From positions 3,100,001 through 3,164,000 of the forward strand of contig NZ_CP139558.1 of assembly GCF_034262375.1 (NCBI RefSeq): a stretch of DNA of 64,000 nt, given 5' to 3'. The notes below the pieces were generated by a model. The model searched no databases and was not told the origin of the DNA. It was given only the letters and a program-made list of their open reading frames with translations. This DNA comes from Mucilaginibacter sabulilitoris. Its GTDB lineage: Bacteria; Bacteroidota; Bacteroidia; Sphingobacteriales; Sphingobacteriaceae. Of this stretch, positions 25,286-32,803 are shown in pieces. A program made the position numbers and the translations under genes. The stretch's first letter is position 1; every line of letters starts with the position of its first letter.

Positions 25286-26296
25286 TTATTTATAAAAACT
25301 TTTTCCCTTGATTAACAGATCCTGTTGCTGCGCATTGCAAACCGCGAACGAGAAACCTGTTTGTATAGCATAAGCACCATATTCGCCTTTTTTGTTAATG
25401 GCCAAAAAGCCTACCTGTATCTGTTTAGCTGTTTCGGGTTTCTTTTTAATAATGCGGTGCACGGCCTCCTTGCAGGCATCTTCGGGCGATAAGCCCTGGC
25501 GCATCAGTTCAACCACCAGAAAACTGCCCACATTACGGATCACTTCTTCGCCTACACCGGTTGATGTAGCGCCGCCAACTTCATTATCAACATATAAGCC
25601 CGCGCCAATAATGGGGCTATCGCCAACACGGCCATGCAGTTTAAATGCCATACCGCTGGTTGTACATCCTCCAGATATATTGCCTTTGGCATCAATAGCC
25701 AGCATGCCAATGGTATCATGGTTATATTTGTCGCCTGGCTTTTTACCATTTTCAATATTCATTACCGGGCTGTATTTGGCTGTTTTAAGCCATTCTTTCC
25801 ATATTTTTTCAGATTCGGGCGTCAGCAACTTTTCTTTCTTCATGCCTTGTTCTACCGCAAACTGGGTAGCGCCATCGCCAACCAGCATTACGTGAGGAGT
25901 TTTTTCCATCACCAGGCGGGCTACCGATATAGGATGCGCGATGTTCTCCATAGCTGCCACGGAGCCGCAATTGCCCAATTCGTCCATAATACACGAATCA
26001 AGGGTTACATGCCCATCGCGGTCGGGCAGGCCAGTGCGGCCAACGGTATGATTGGTAATATCTTCGGCCTCGGGTATTCGGGCCCCGGCCTCAATGGCAT
26101 CAAGCGCCCGCCCCCCGGTTGAGAGGACTTTCCAGGCACCTTTATTGGCTATAATACCAAAGTCCCAGGTTGATATTACAATGGGTAAACTGGCATCGGG
26201 TGCCGCGGAAATAGTGTTTGCGATAGCTGAGCGAGATAAGGCTGCCAAGGAAGCCCCGGCGGCTGATATTTTAAGGAACTTACGACGGTTGTACAT
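25286..26296 (-). CDS. N4-(beta-N-acetylglucosaminyl)-L-asparaginase family, Tat-type signal
   Basis: The real start is ATG 26296 (M-Y-N-R-R-K-F-L-K), a twin-arginine leader. The upstream 90 codons of the same frame are made of palindromic repeats. The 336-residue enzyme is an Ntn-hydrolase of the aspartylglucosaminidase/isoaspartyl peptidase class. It self-cleaves before Thr195 in N-H-D-T-I-G-M, which becomes the nucleophile. The GRVGDSPIIGAG motif binds substrate. It releases aspartate from glycosylated or isoaspartyl asparagine in the periplasm. Confidence 0.92.
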   Translation of the reverse strand: MYNRRKFLKISAAGASLAALSRSAIANTISAAPDASLPIVISTWDFGIIANKGAWKVLSTGGRALDAIEAGARIPEAEDITNHTVGRTGLPDRDGHVTLDSCIMDELGNCGSVAAMENIAHPISVARLVMEKTPHVMLVGDGATQFAVEQGMKKEKLLTPESEKIWKEWLKTAKYSPVMNIENGKKPGDKYNHDTIGMLAIDAKGNISGGCTTSGMAFKLHGRVGDSPIIGAGLYVDNEVGGATSTGVGEEVIRNVGSFLVVELMRQGLSPEDACKEAVHRIIKKKPETAKQIQVGFLAINKKGEYGAYAIQTGFSFAVCNAQQQDLLIKGKSFYK

Positions 26297-26356
26297 ACCG
26301 CTAAGATAAAAAAAACAGCTAAAAAACGGTTGATGTAGTTGGGTTGATATTTGGAA

Positions 26357-26438
26357 AGCCTCACCCAACCCTCTCCAAAGGAGAGGGCTTAAAAAAAGTA
26401 TTTTAATGTCTCCCTCAAGGGAAGATTTAGAGGAGGCT
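26357..26438. repeat. Palindromic repeat, family C
   Basis: CCTCACCCAACCCTCTCC with GGAGAGGGCTT, then TCTCCCTCAAGGGAAGATTT and AGAGGAGGC. Same layout as the copy at 13285. It lies upstream of the asparaginase start. Confidence 0.78.
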
Positions 26439-26488
26439 TTTTGCTTCATACCTGCAATGACGCGTTTTATTTGTTTTTTATTCCTAAA

Positions 26489-26545
26489 CCCTCTTTGCGC
26501 CGCAGGTGCAGAGGGTGACCAAGCGTAGCGACGGTCGGGTGAGTC
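26489..26545. repeat. Palindromic repeat, family D, intact copy
   Basis: Runs from CCCTCTTTGCGCCGC through GCAGAGGGTGACC to CGGGTGAGTC. It contains the CCCTC/GAGGG hairpin. This intact copy shows the empty form of the site that IS110 occupies at 31335. Confidence 0.8.
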
Positions 26546-26567
26546 TGTACGCAAGCAGAGCTTCATA

Positions 26568-26621
26568 ACCTTTCCAAAGGAGAAGGCTCTAAAACATTAT
26601 TTGGGGGAGGTTTAGAGGGGC
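26568..26621. repeat. Palindromic repeat, family C, short copy
   Basis: ACCTTTCCAAAGGAGAAGGC then GGGGGAGGTTTAGAGGGGC, a diverged third copy directly after the family D copy. It abuts the DUF2007 stop codon. Confidence 0.65.
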
Positions 26622-27038
26622 TTACTCAAAATCCTGCAGGCAATTAAAACAGTGCCACGCTTTGGTATTATAAAATGGAAAAACAGCCGACAGGAACGAC
26701 GAGAATTTACCCGGATCGGCCGGACCTATATTGGTTGATGAACAGTAGGGACAAATGATCACGTTGTTCGATTCTTTGTCTATTTCTACATGGTCCTGAT
26801 CATGCAGATCGCCTTCGGCGGCAAGTATTTCGCGGCATTTTTCAAGGTCGCGCTCAAATACTTTGAGTTTAACGCCCCCAACAGCATGGTTATATAAAGG
26901 GTTAACGGCAATCATATTTTCATCAGCAATAAAGCAGGGTATGCCATTATCCTCCAGTTTGGTGCGCATGATGTGTGCCAGCATAACATCGTAATAAGTT
27001 TCGAGTGTTACGATCTTCTCATTGGTTTCGTTGGCCAT
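26622..27038 (-). CDS. DUF2007 protein with C-terminal zinc ribbon
   Basis: Start set at ATG 27038 (M-A-N-E-T-N-E-K), 23 bases after a TACCTTTG box on the minus strand (27061-27068); the longer frame runs into the divergent yafY gene. The 138-residue protein has a DUF2007 domain (about 8-75, with the L-E-D-N-G-I-P-C-F-I-A-D-E run). A two-knuckle zinc ribbon follows (CPYCSS and HCFNC, about 95-135). DUF2007 proteins are putative signal-transducing proteins of unknown ligand. Confidence 0.85.
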   Translation of the reverse strand: MANETNEKIVTLETYYDVMLAHIMRTKLEDNGIPCFIADENMIAVNPLYNHAVGGVKLKVFERDLEKCREILAAEGDLHDQDHVEIDKESNNVIICPYCSSTNIGPADPGKFSSFLSAVFPFYNTKAWHCFNCLQDFE

Positions 27039-27093
27039 AGCGATAAATGAAATATTTAACCAAAGGTAGCTTGTTTTTTGCTTAATTTGATGT

Positions 27094-28044
27094 ATGAACC
27101 GTATTGACCGTATTTCGGCTATTTTAATACAGCTGCAATCGCGCAGGGTAGTTAAAGCTTCTGACATTGCCGAACGCTTTAATATCAGTCTGCGTACGGT
27201 TTACCGAGATGTAAAAACACTGGAAGAGGCCGGCATCCCGCTCATGGGCGAGGCCGGTGTGGGTTATTCCATTATGGATGGTTACCGTTTGCCACCCGTA
27301 ATGTTTACCCGCGAGGAAGCCACAGCCTTTTTAACCGCCGAAAAGTTTGTTGAAAAACTAACCGATTCAACAACCATGAAGCACCACCAGTCGGCCATGT
27401 ATAAGGTACGGGCCATATTAAAAACGGCCGAAAAGGATGCTCTTGAAAACCTTGACGGCAGCATTGAAGTTTTAAAAAGCCATAGCCAGAAACGGGCCAC
27501 CGGCAATACCGATCACATCCAGAGCATACTGGATAGTATTGTACAAAAGAGGCTTTTATGCCTCGATTACTTTGCCGGACACAGCCAGGAGTTTACCAAA
27601 AGGGATGTAGAACCGGTTGGTATTTTTTACCTCGACAGCTTTTGGCACTTGATTGCCTTTTGCAGGCTGCGCAATGATTACCGCGACTTTAGGATCGACC
27701 GTATCCGTAAGCTGGTAATTGCCGATACTACCTATAACATCGACAAACATCCCACTTTAAAAGCCTACATAGCTCAAACCGCTAAAGAGAAACAGCTGGA
27801 AACCGTTGTTATAAAAGTTGACAAGGAGATAGCTTGCTACCTTGACCATCAGAAATATTACAGCGGTTTTGTATCTGAAAAATCGGTAGGCAATAAAATT
27901 GAAATGACCTTTTTAACCACCTCCTTAGAGGGATTTTCGCGCTGGTTCATGATGTTTGGAGATCGTGCCGAGATCGTAAACCCCGACAGTTTGCGGGAGC
28001 AGGTAGGTGTAATTGCAAAAGCCATTACCGAAAGAAATAATTAA
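27094..28044 (+). CDS. YafY-type HTH and WYL domain regulator
   Basis: A 316-residue protein. A winged HTH_11 (about 1-60; VKASDIAERFNISLRTVYRD) is followed by a WYL domain (about 140-225; RDVEPVGIFYLDSFWHLIAFC and FRIDRI) and a WCX-like C-terminal part. WYL regulators sense nucleic acid or ligand and are common stress or defence regulators. It is divergent from the DUF2007 gene and precedes the EVE/SRPBCC/GyrI-like genes, which it may control. Confidence 0.93.
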   Translation: MNRIDRISAILIQLQSRRVVKASDIAERFNISLRTVYRDVKTLEEAGIPLMGEAGVGYSIMDGYRLPPVMFTREEATAFLTAEKFVEKLTDSTTMKHHQSAMYKVRAILKTAEKDALENLDGSIEVLKSHSQKRATGNTDHIQSILDSIVQKRLLCLDYFAGHSQEFTKRDVEPVGIFYLDSFWHLIAFCRLRNDYRDFRIDRIRKLVIADTTYNIDKHPTLKAYIAQTAKEKQLETVVIKVDKEIACYLDHQKYYSGFVSEKSVGNKIEMTFLTTSLEGFSRWFMMFGDRAEIVNPDSLREQVGVIAKAITERNN

Positions 28045-28158
28045 TCCCCCTTTTTTCCTGCTGACATAGGGCTGTCAATACCCGTTATTTACTTTGTTGA
28101 ACAATAGCAGGCTACATGTTGTTATACTAACGTGGCCTGTTCTTAACAACTAAGTATC

Positions 28159-28596
28159 ATGAAATACTGGATAACTGTAGCTTCAAAAGATCATATTGCC
28201 CGCGGTGTTGCCGGTGGCTTTATGCAGGCAAACCATGGCAAACAGGCGGCCCTGAAACGTATGCATACCGGCGACTGGGTGCTGTTTTATTCGCCCAAAC
28301 AAACTATGAATGGCACCGAGCCCTGCCAGGCGTTTACTGCCATTGGGCAGGTGGCCGATGAGGAGATTTACCAGCACAAAATGAGCGACGATTTTATACC
28401 CTGGCGGCGCAATATCGGCTTCTATCAAAACACAGAAACTCCCGTTGCTCCGCTGGTTGATAAACTTGATTTTATTACCAATAAAAAGAGCTGGGGATAC
28501 CCTTTTAGGTTTGGGTTTCTGGAGATACCGGAGCATGATTTTGAGCGGATAAAAGCAAAAATGATCACGGGAAAACTAATCACTTTAAACAAATAA
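28159..28596 (+). CDS. EVE domain (PUA-like) protein
   Basis: A 145-residue single-domain protein with MKYWITVASKDHIARGVAGGF at the start, the aromatic cage region GDWVLFYSPK and FTAIGQVADEEIY. EVE domains bind modified bases in DNA or RNA and often accompany regulators or restriction-like enzymes. No nuclease is adjacent. It lies 115 bases after yafY and 10 bases before the SRPBCC gene, so those two are one unit. Confidence 0.88.
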   Translation: MKYWITVASKDHIARGVAGGFMQANHGKQAALKRMHTGDWVLFYSPKQTMNGTEPCQAFTAIGQVADEEIYQHKMSDDFIPWRRNIGFYQNTETPVAPLVDKLDFITNKKSWGYPFRFGFLEIPEHDFERIKAKMITGKLITLNK

Positions 28597-28606
28597 AAAC
28601 TACATT

Positions 28607-29029
28607 ATGGAAAAGCTGACATTAAACACAGAACTGAAATTTAAGGTCCCCGCATCAAAAGTTTGGCAAGGACTTACCGATCCGGAAATGGTAAAAGCCT
28701 ACTTTTTTGGCACCAATTTAAAATCGACCTGGAGGGTAGGGGAGCCTATAGTATTCAGCGGCGAATGGGATGGCAAAAAGTATGAAGACCATGGCAAGAT
28801 ACTGGAAATTGATCCGGGTAAATTTTTAAAGTACACTTACTGGAGCAGCATGGGCGGTACCGAAGACAAACCAGAAAACTATGCCAATATTACCTATGCC
28901 CTTACCGAAAATAATGGCGAAACAACCCTGCACATTACCCAAGACAATATCAAAAATGAGGAAGCCAAACAACATTCAGAGCAAAACTGGCATGGTGTTT
29001 TTGATGGTTTGCGAAAAATGATTGAGTAA
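28607..29029 (+). CDS. SRPBCC (AHSA1-like) domain protein
   Basis: A 140-residue helix-grip protein with the AHSA1-type run VPASKVWQGLTDPEMVKAYFFG and later GKILEIDPGKFLKYTYW. Such proteins bind hydrophobic ligands; the ligand is unknown. It follows the EVE gene by 10 bases and precedes a GyrI-like protein. Confidence 0.9.
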   Translation: MEKLTLNTELKFKVPASKVWQGLTDPEMVKAYFFGTNLKSTWRVGEPIVFSGEWDGKKYEDHGKILEIDPGKFLKYTYWSSMGGTEDKPENYANITYALTENNGETTLHITQDNIKNEEAKQHSEQNWHGVFDGLRKMIE

Positions 29030-29123
29030 TAATTTAATTGTATTAATTATTTATATAAACTTTATAATAAATTGGTATAAAATAATTTATAATTTGATAT
29101 AACAAATAGTAATAGCTTAAATT

Positions 29124-29579
29124 ATGGATAAAGTTGATATAAAAGGGTTCTTTTTGTTGGGAATATCAGTACGTACCACGAATGCTAACGGGCAGTCGGC
29201 AAAGGATATTGGCGAGTTGTGGGGCCGGTTTATGGAAAATGATATCATGCAGCAGATAACAAACAGGATAAACGATGAGGTGTATTGTGTTTATACTGAT
29301 TACGAAAGCGACCAGGGCGGTTTTTATACTACCGTCTTGGGCTGTAGGGTAAAAAATCTTGATAACATACCTGTGGGTTTGATTGGGCGTATTGTTACGC
29401 CCGGAGGTTATTTAAAGTACACGGCAAAGGGCAGGCTCCCGGATTGTGTAGCCGAAACCTGGCAGCATATATGGAATAGCACTATCGATAGAAAATACAC
29501 GGCCGATTTTGACCTGTACGGCGCCAAAGCTCAGGACCCCGAAGATGCCGAAGTAGAAGTTTATGTGGGGGTGAAGTAG
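29124..29579 (+). CDS. GyrI-like / effector-binding domain protein
   Basis: A 151-residue stand-alone effector-binding domain. Family marks are GISVRTTNANGQSAKDIGELWGRF at the start, the strand VYCVYTDYESDQGGFYTTVLG, and a closing AEVEVYVGV. It resembles the integron-associated Cass2-type binding proteins and the ligand domain of AraC/MerR multidrug sensors. A DNA-binding part is absent. It probably binds small cationic or amphipathic compounds. Confidence 0.87.
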   Translation: MDKVDIKGFFLLGISVRTTNANGQSAKDIGELWGRFMENDIMQQITNRINDEVYCVYTDYESDQGGFYTTVLGCRVKNLDNIPVGLIGRIVTPGGYLKYTAKGRLPDCVAETWQHIWNSTIDRKYTADFDLYGAKAQDPEDAEVEVYVGVK

Positions 29580-29594
29580 TTGCCAGATTTGATT

Positions 29595-29673
29595 TGTCAT
29601 CCTGAACGTAGTGAAGGATCTATTCTGCAATATGTATCGTTGCTAATAGATCCTTCGTTCCTCAGGATGACAG
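29595..29673. repeat. Palindromic repeat, family B-like (GTCATCCTGAAC / AGTGAAGGATC)
   Basis: TGTCATCCTGAACGTAGTGA begins the left arm (29595-29624). The right arm AATAGATCCTTCGTTCCTCA continues to GGATGACA. The two pair to form a hairpin with a loop of about 20 bases between the GyrI-like and dihydroorotase genes. It probably also ends transcription. Confidence 0.8.
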
Positions 29674-29730
29674 GTTTTTTTATGGGATTTTATCTACAGA
29701 AAATTCTGTATTTGAAAGAAATAAATTTTA

Positions 29731-31065
29731 TTAACGGTTAAAATTCAAACGTTTACCAGATTTACCTTCAATAAAACTTCCATTACTATAAACGATGTTT
29801 CCTGATATCAGTGTGTGTGTAATTTGAGCGCGAAAGGTGGTGCCTTCAAATGGGCTCCAGCCGCAGTGGTACAAAATATTGCCCTTGTTTACGTTCCAGG
29901 GTTTGTTCAAATTCACCAGTACAAGATCGGCCCAGTAACCTTCACGGATGAAGCCACGCCTGTCAATCTGGAAACAGGTAGCCACGTTATGTGCCATCTT
30001 TTCGGCTATTTGTTCAAGCGTTATTTTACCATGATGATGCAGCTCCAGCATGGCGGGTAAAGCATGCTGAACCAGTGGTCCGCCCGATGGCGCCTGCAGG
30101 TAGGGTTGCTCTTTTTCTTGAAGGGTGTGCGGGGCATGGTCGGTAGCAATTACGTCGATATGACCATCGAGCACACCCTGTAAAATGGCGTCGCGGTCGG
30201 CCGCGGTTTTAACCGCGGGGTTCCATTTTATAGAGTTGCCTTTGGTCTCGTAATCGGCATCGCTAAACCAAAGGTGGTGCACACAGGCCTCGGCAGTAAT
30301 GCGTTTATCTTTTAACGGTTTTACGTTGTCAAACAAGCCCACTTCCTTAGCGGTTGAAATGTGCAGGATGTGCAGGCGGGTATTATGTCTTTTGGCCAGC
30401 TCCACCGCCAGCGACGACGACAAGTAACAGGCCTCCTCGCTCCTGATCTTGGGGTGCATCATTACGGGTATATTTTGTCCCATCAGTTGCTTGTAATGGT
30501 TAAGGTTACTTTGGATGGTTGCCTCATCTTCGCAATGTACGGCTATGAGCATGGGCGACTGCGCGAAAAGGTTATCGAGTGTACGCGGATTATCAACCAG
30601 CATGTTCCCTGTTGACGATCCCATGAACACCTTAACCCCGCAAACATTGGCCGCATCGGTACGCAACACCTCGTCAAGATTATCGTTTGATGCGCCCATA
30701 AAAAACGAGTAGTTGGCCAGCGAGTTGCGCGACGCTATCTCATATTTATCTTCAAGCAGTTTTTGCGTTAAGGTATTGGGTACGGTATTGGGCATTTCCA
30801 TAAAGGTGGTTATACCCCCGGCCACGGCCGCGCGCGATTCCGAATGGATATTCGCTTTGTGTGTTAGTCCCGGTTCGCGAAAGTGAACCTGGTCGTCAAT
30901 GCAGCCGGGCAGCAGGTGCAGGCCTTCTGCATTGATCACCTCGTCGGCAGTTACATCAATATTTGCATCAATACGTTCAATAAAACCATCTTTTACCAGG
31001 ATGTCAGCAACATATTGCCTGTTTTCGTTAACTACGGTTGCGGATTTAATGAGTATTGATGCCAT
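29731..31065 (-). CDS. Dihydroorotase-family amidohydrolase
   Basis: A 444-residue TIM-barrel amidohydrolase, class I dihydroorotase by length and order of motifs. Marks are GCIDDQVHFREPGLTHK, FMEMPNT, GVKVFMGSSTG, H in VHCEDEA, H in ILHIST, and D-H-A-P-H in VIATDHAPHT. The first His of the usual H-x-H pair is Gln (D-Q-V-H-F-R), a known feature of one subgroup. It would interconvert carbamoyl-aspartate and dihydroorotate in pyrimidine synthesis. TAAATTTG (31099-31106) is a likely -7 box. Confidence 0.9.
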   Translation of the reverse strand: MASILIKSATVVNENRQYVADILVKDGFIERIDANIDVTADEVINAEGLHLLPGCIDDQVHFREPGLTHKANIHSESRAAVAGGITTFMEMPNTVPNTLTQKLLEDKYEIASRNSLANYSFFMGASNDNLDEVLRTDAANVCGVKVFMGSSTGNMLVDNPRTLDNLFAQSPMLIAVHCEDEATIQSNLNHYKQLMGQNIPVMMHPKIRSEEACYLSSSLAVELAKRHNTRLHILHISTAKEVGLFDNVKPLKDKRITAEACVHHLWFSDADYETKGNSIKWNPAVKTAADRDAILQGVLDGHIDVIATDHAPHTLQEKEQPYLQAPSGGPLVQHALPAMLELHHHGKITLEQIAEKMAHNVATCFQIDRRGFIREGYWADLVLVNLNKPWNVNKGNILYHCGWSPFEGTTFRAQITHTLISGNIVYSNGSFIEGKSGKRLNFNR

Positions 31066-31216
31066 ATAGATATTTCGGATTTGAGAATTTAATTACGACA
31101 AATTTAACAATAAACGCCAAAGTGGGTTCTTTAGCTTTGATTGTTGATATGGGAGCCTGCAAATTCATGTTTTATTCATGAAATATTTATTGTGATTGTT
31201 TTCAGATCATGATGTA

Positions 31217-31276
31217 GCCGACTCACCCGATCTGCGCTTCGCTGGATCACCCTCTACACCTGCGGTGCAAAGAGGG
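31217..31276. repeat. Palindromic repeat, family D, minus-oriented copy
   Basis: GCCGACTCACCCGATCTGCG through GATCACCCTCTACACC to GCAAAGAGGG. It faces the interrupted copy at 31310 in the opposite direction, so the two form a head-to-head pair separated by about 33 bases. Confidence 0.82.
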
Positions 31277-31309
31277 ATTTGAAATGCATAGGGATAAAAA
31301 ACTCCTCAA

Positions 31310-31334
31310 CCCTCTTTGCGGCGAAGCCGGAGAG
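31310..31334. repeat. Family D repeat, left half interrupted by IS110
   Basis: CCCTCTTTGCGGCGAAGCCG followed by GAGAG. It matches the first 25 bases of the intact copies and then stops at the IS border. Confidence 0.8.
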
Positions 31335-31442
31335 AGATTCTGTGTTACTTATCAAATAATTTTTAATTTTGTTTACTTAAGGCGGCTTTATGTCAGCTTG
31401 CTTAGGGCGGTATGACTTCGTGTTTTATTCGCCCTAACTCTT

Positions 31443-32474
31443 TTAAGCTGTTGCTATATTTGTTTTTTGTAAATATTCTTTATCATAAGGTTTTTCTGTT
31501 GTCCAGATCGTATAAATCATTTCCAGTATTTTTCTTTGTACAGCCACTGCTGCTTTCATTTTAATGCCGTGTTTGGATACCAGTCTAACGAAAATCGCTT
31601 TAAAGCGCTCATCATTTCTGATCGCGTTTAAAGAAGGCATATGCATCGCTTTCCTAATATGCCGATTCCCTTTTTTTGAGATCCTGGGTTTCCCTTTTAC
31701 TGATGTACCCGAATCTTTTCCGATAACATCCAACCCGGCAAAACTTATCAACTGTTTTTTGTTTCTGATCAACTCAAAGCCATTGGTTTCTGCTAATACT
31801 ATTACCGCTGTAAGATCTCCTACTCCTGATATGGAAGTAATCAAGTCTATCTTTTTATGTAGTTCCTTATCTGTTTTTACAAATACAGCCAGCTCTTGTT
31901 TGATCTCTTTTTCCTGCTCATTGAGTAGCTTGATCCGCTGATTCGCCCTGTATATACTTCTGTCGTTAGGGAAAGCCTCTGCCTGTTCTGCATGCAATTG
32001 ATTTTTAGCCATTGTACGGTCGGCTACGATCTGATCCCGTTCTCTTGTCAACTGCTTCAGATCCCTGAATATCTTTTTTGGCTGTTGCCAGAGATCAAGT
32101 GATCGTTCTAATCCGAACTGACATATAGCCTGCGATGCTGTTTTATCTGTGATCGTTTTTATCTCCAGCGTTTTCATGTAACTACTGATCTTATTAGGCA
32201 ATACAACACTTACCTCAAAACCCTGATCCGATAAGTAATAAGCCAATTTTTCATGGTAAACACCGGTGGCTTCCATAGTATAACGAACAGATACCTGATT
32301 GTCCGTATGCTTATTTATCCATAGCTGTAGAGCAGCAAAACCTGATGGCTTGTTGGCAAATGTCTTATAGGAATAAATTTCTTTACAAAGAAATTCATCA
32401 ACTCTTCCTAACGATACTACTAATTCGTTTTGAGCCACATCTATGCCGGCTACTTGCTTTAAAATTCTTGTCAT
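31443..32474 (-). CDS. IS110-family transposase (DEDD/serine recombinase)
   Basis: A 343-residue protein; start set at ATG 32474 (M-T-R-I-L-K-Q-V-A-G-I-D), with an in-frame start 7 codons upstream. The N-terminal DEDD RuvC-like domain is visible: Asp in AGIDVAQNEL, Glu in YTMEATGVYH, and Asp in KTITDKTASQ. The C-terminal Transposase_20 domain has SISGVGDLTAVIVLAE and the serine-rich piece GKDSGTSVKGKPRISKKGN, which holds the catalytic serine. No frameshift, so probably active. These enzymes use an RNA made from the element end to choose targets. Confidence 0.95.
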   Translation of the reverse strand: MTRILKQVAGIDVAQNELVVSLGRVDEFLCKEIYSYKTFANKPSGFAALQLWINKHTDNQVSVRYTMEATGVYHEKLAYYLSDQGFEVSVVLPNKISSYMKTLEIKTITDKTASQAICQFGLERSLDLWQQPKKIFRDLKQLTRERDQIVADRTMAKNQLHAEQAEAFPNDRSIYRANQRIKLLNEQEKEIKQELAVFVKTDKELHKKIDLITSISGVGDLTAVIVLAETNGFELIRNKKQLISFAGLDVIGKDSGTSVKGKPRISKKGNRHIRKAMHMPSLNAIRNDERFKAIFVRLVSKHGIKMKAAVAVQRKILEMIYTIWTTEKPYDKEYLQKTNIATA

Positions 32475-32713
32475 CACCTGAATTAAATATATCAAAAGTG
32501 AATAACCCTTCTTCGTTTGCTCTCCTGGTTGGATATCCTGGATATATCGCTATGCAATATTCCTTACATTCTGTTCAAACTCTAAAGGATAAAAAGAAAT
32601 GAGGCAGTATCTCTCTCTGAACATATCTTATGATTGTTTGGGTCGTCCTCTGCTCTCATTTCCTTCCACTTTTGTTATGCTAAGCTAATTTATCATTTGA
32701 TAACAAACATAGG
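32475..32713 (-). ncRNA. Candidate bridge RNA region (left end of IS110)
   Basis: About 240 non-coding bases upstream of the transposase, the location of the bridge RNA in the IS110 group. On the transposase strand it contains the stretch GCAGAGGACGACCC (32653 to 32640), which differs by two bases from GCAGAGGGTGACC-C of the family D repeat in which the element sits. Exact ends and fold were not worked out, so this is a region call. Confidence 0.4.
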
Positions 32714-32750
32714 AGGGTCGCCCAGCGAAGCGCAGGCGGGGTGAGTCGGC
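32714..32750. repeat. Family D repeat, right half after IS110
   Basis: AGGGTCGCCCAGCGAAGCGC then AGGCGGGGTGAGTCGGC, the remainder of the copy begun at 31310. Confidence 0.8.
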
Positions 32751-32791
32751 AGGTTCACAATTCTCAAACCCATCTCTTTCAACAAAAAGCC

Positions 32792-32799
32792 TATCTTTG
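32792..32799 (+). promoter_or_regulatory. -7 promoter box of the DEAD-box gene
   Basis: TATCTTTG matches TAnnTTTG exactly and ends 4 bases before the ATG, so the mRNA may have almost no leader. Confidence 0.6.
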
Positions 32800-32803
32800 C
32801 GGC

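Larger units (their letters stand above)
31335..32713 (-). mobile_element. IS110-family insertion sequence within a family D repeat
   Basis: About 1.38 kb. The borders were set by comparison with two uninterrupted repeat copies. Left half CCGGAGAG and right half GGGTCGCC join to give the expected AGAGGGT, with AG (CT on the minus strand) present at both junctions. There are no terminal inverted repeats and no long target duplication, as usual in IS110 elements. It carries one transposase gene (minus strand), a short right end of 108 bases and a longer left end of about 240 bases. Borders are sure within a few bases. Confidence 0.85.

Noticed and set aside
26297..26566. N-terminal extension of the asparaginase
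   Set aside because: Built of palindromic repeats, while a good twin-arginine signal starts at 26296.
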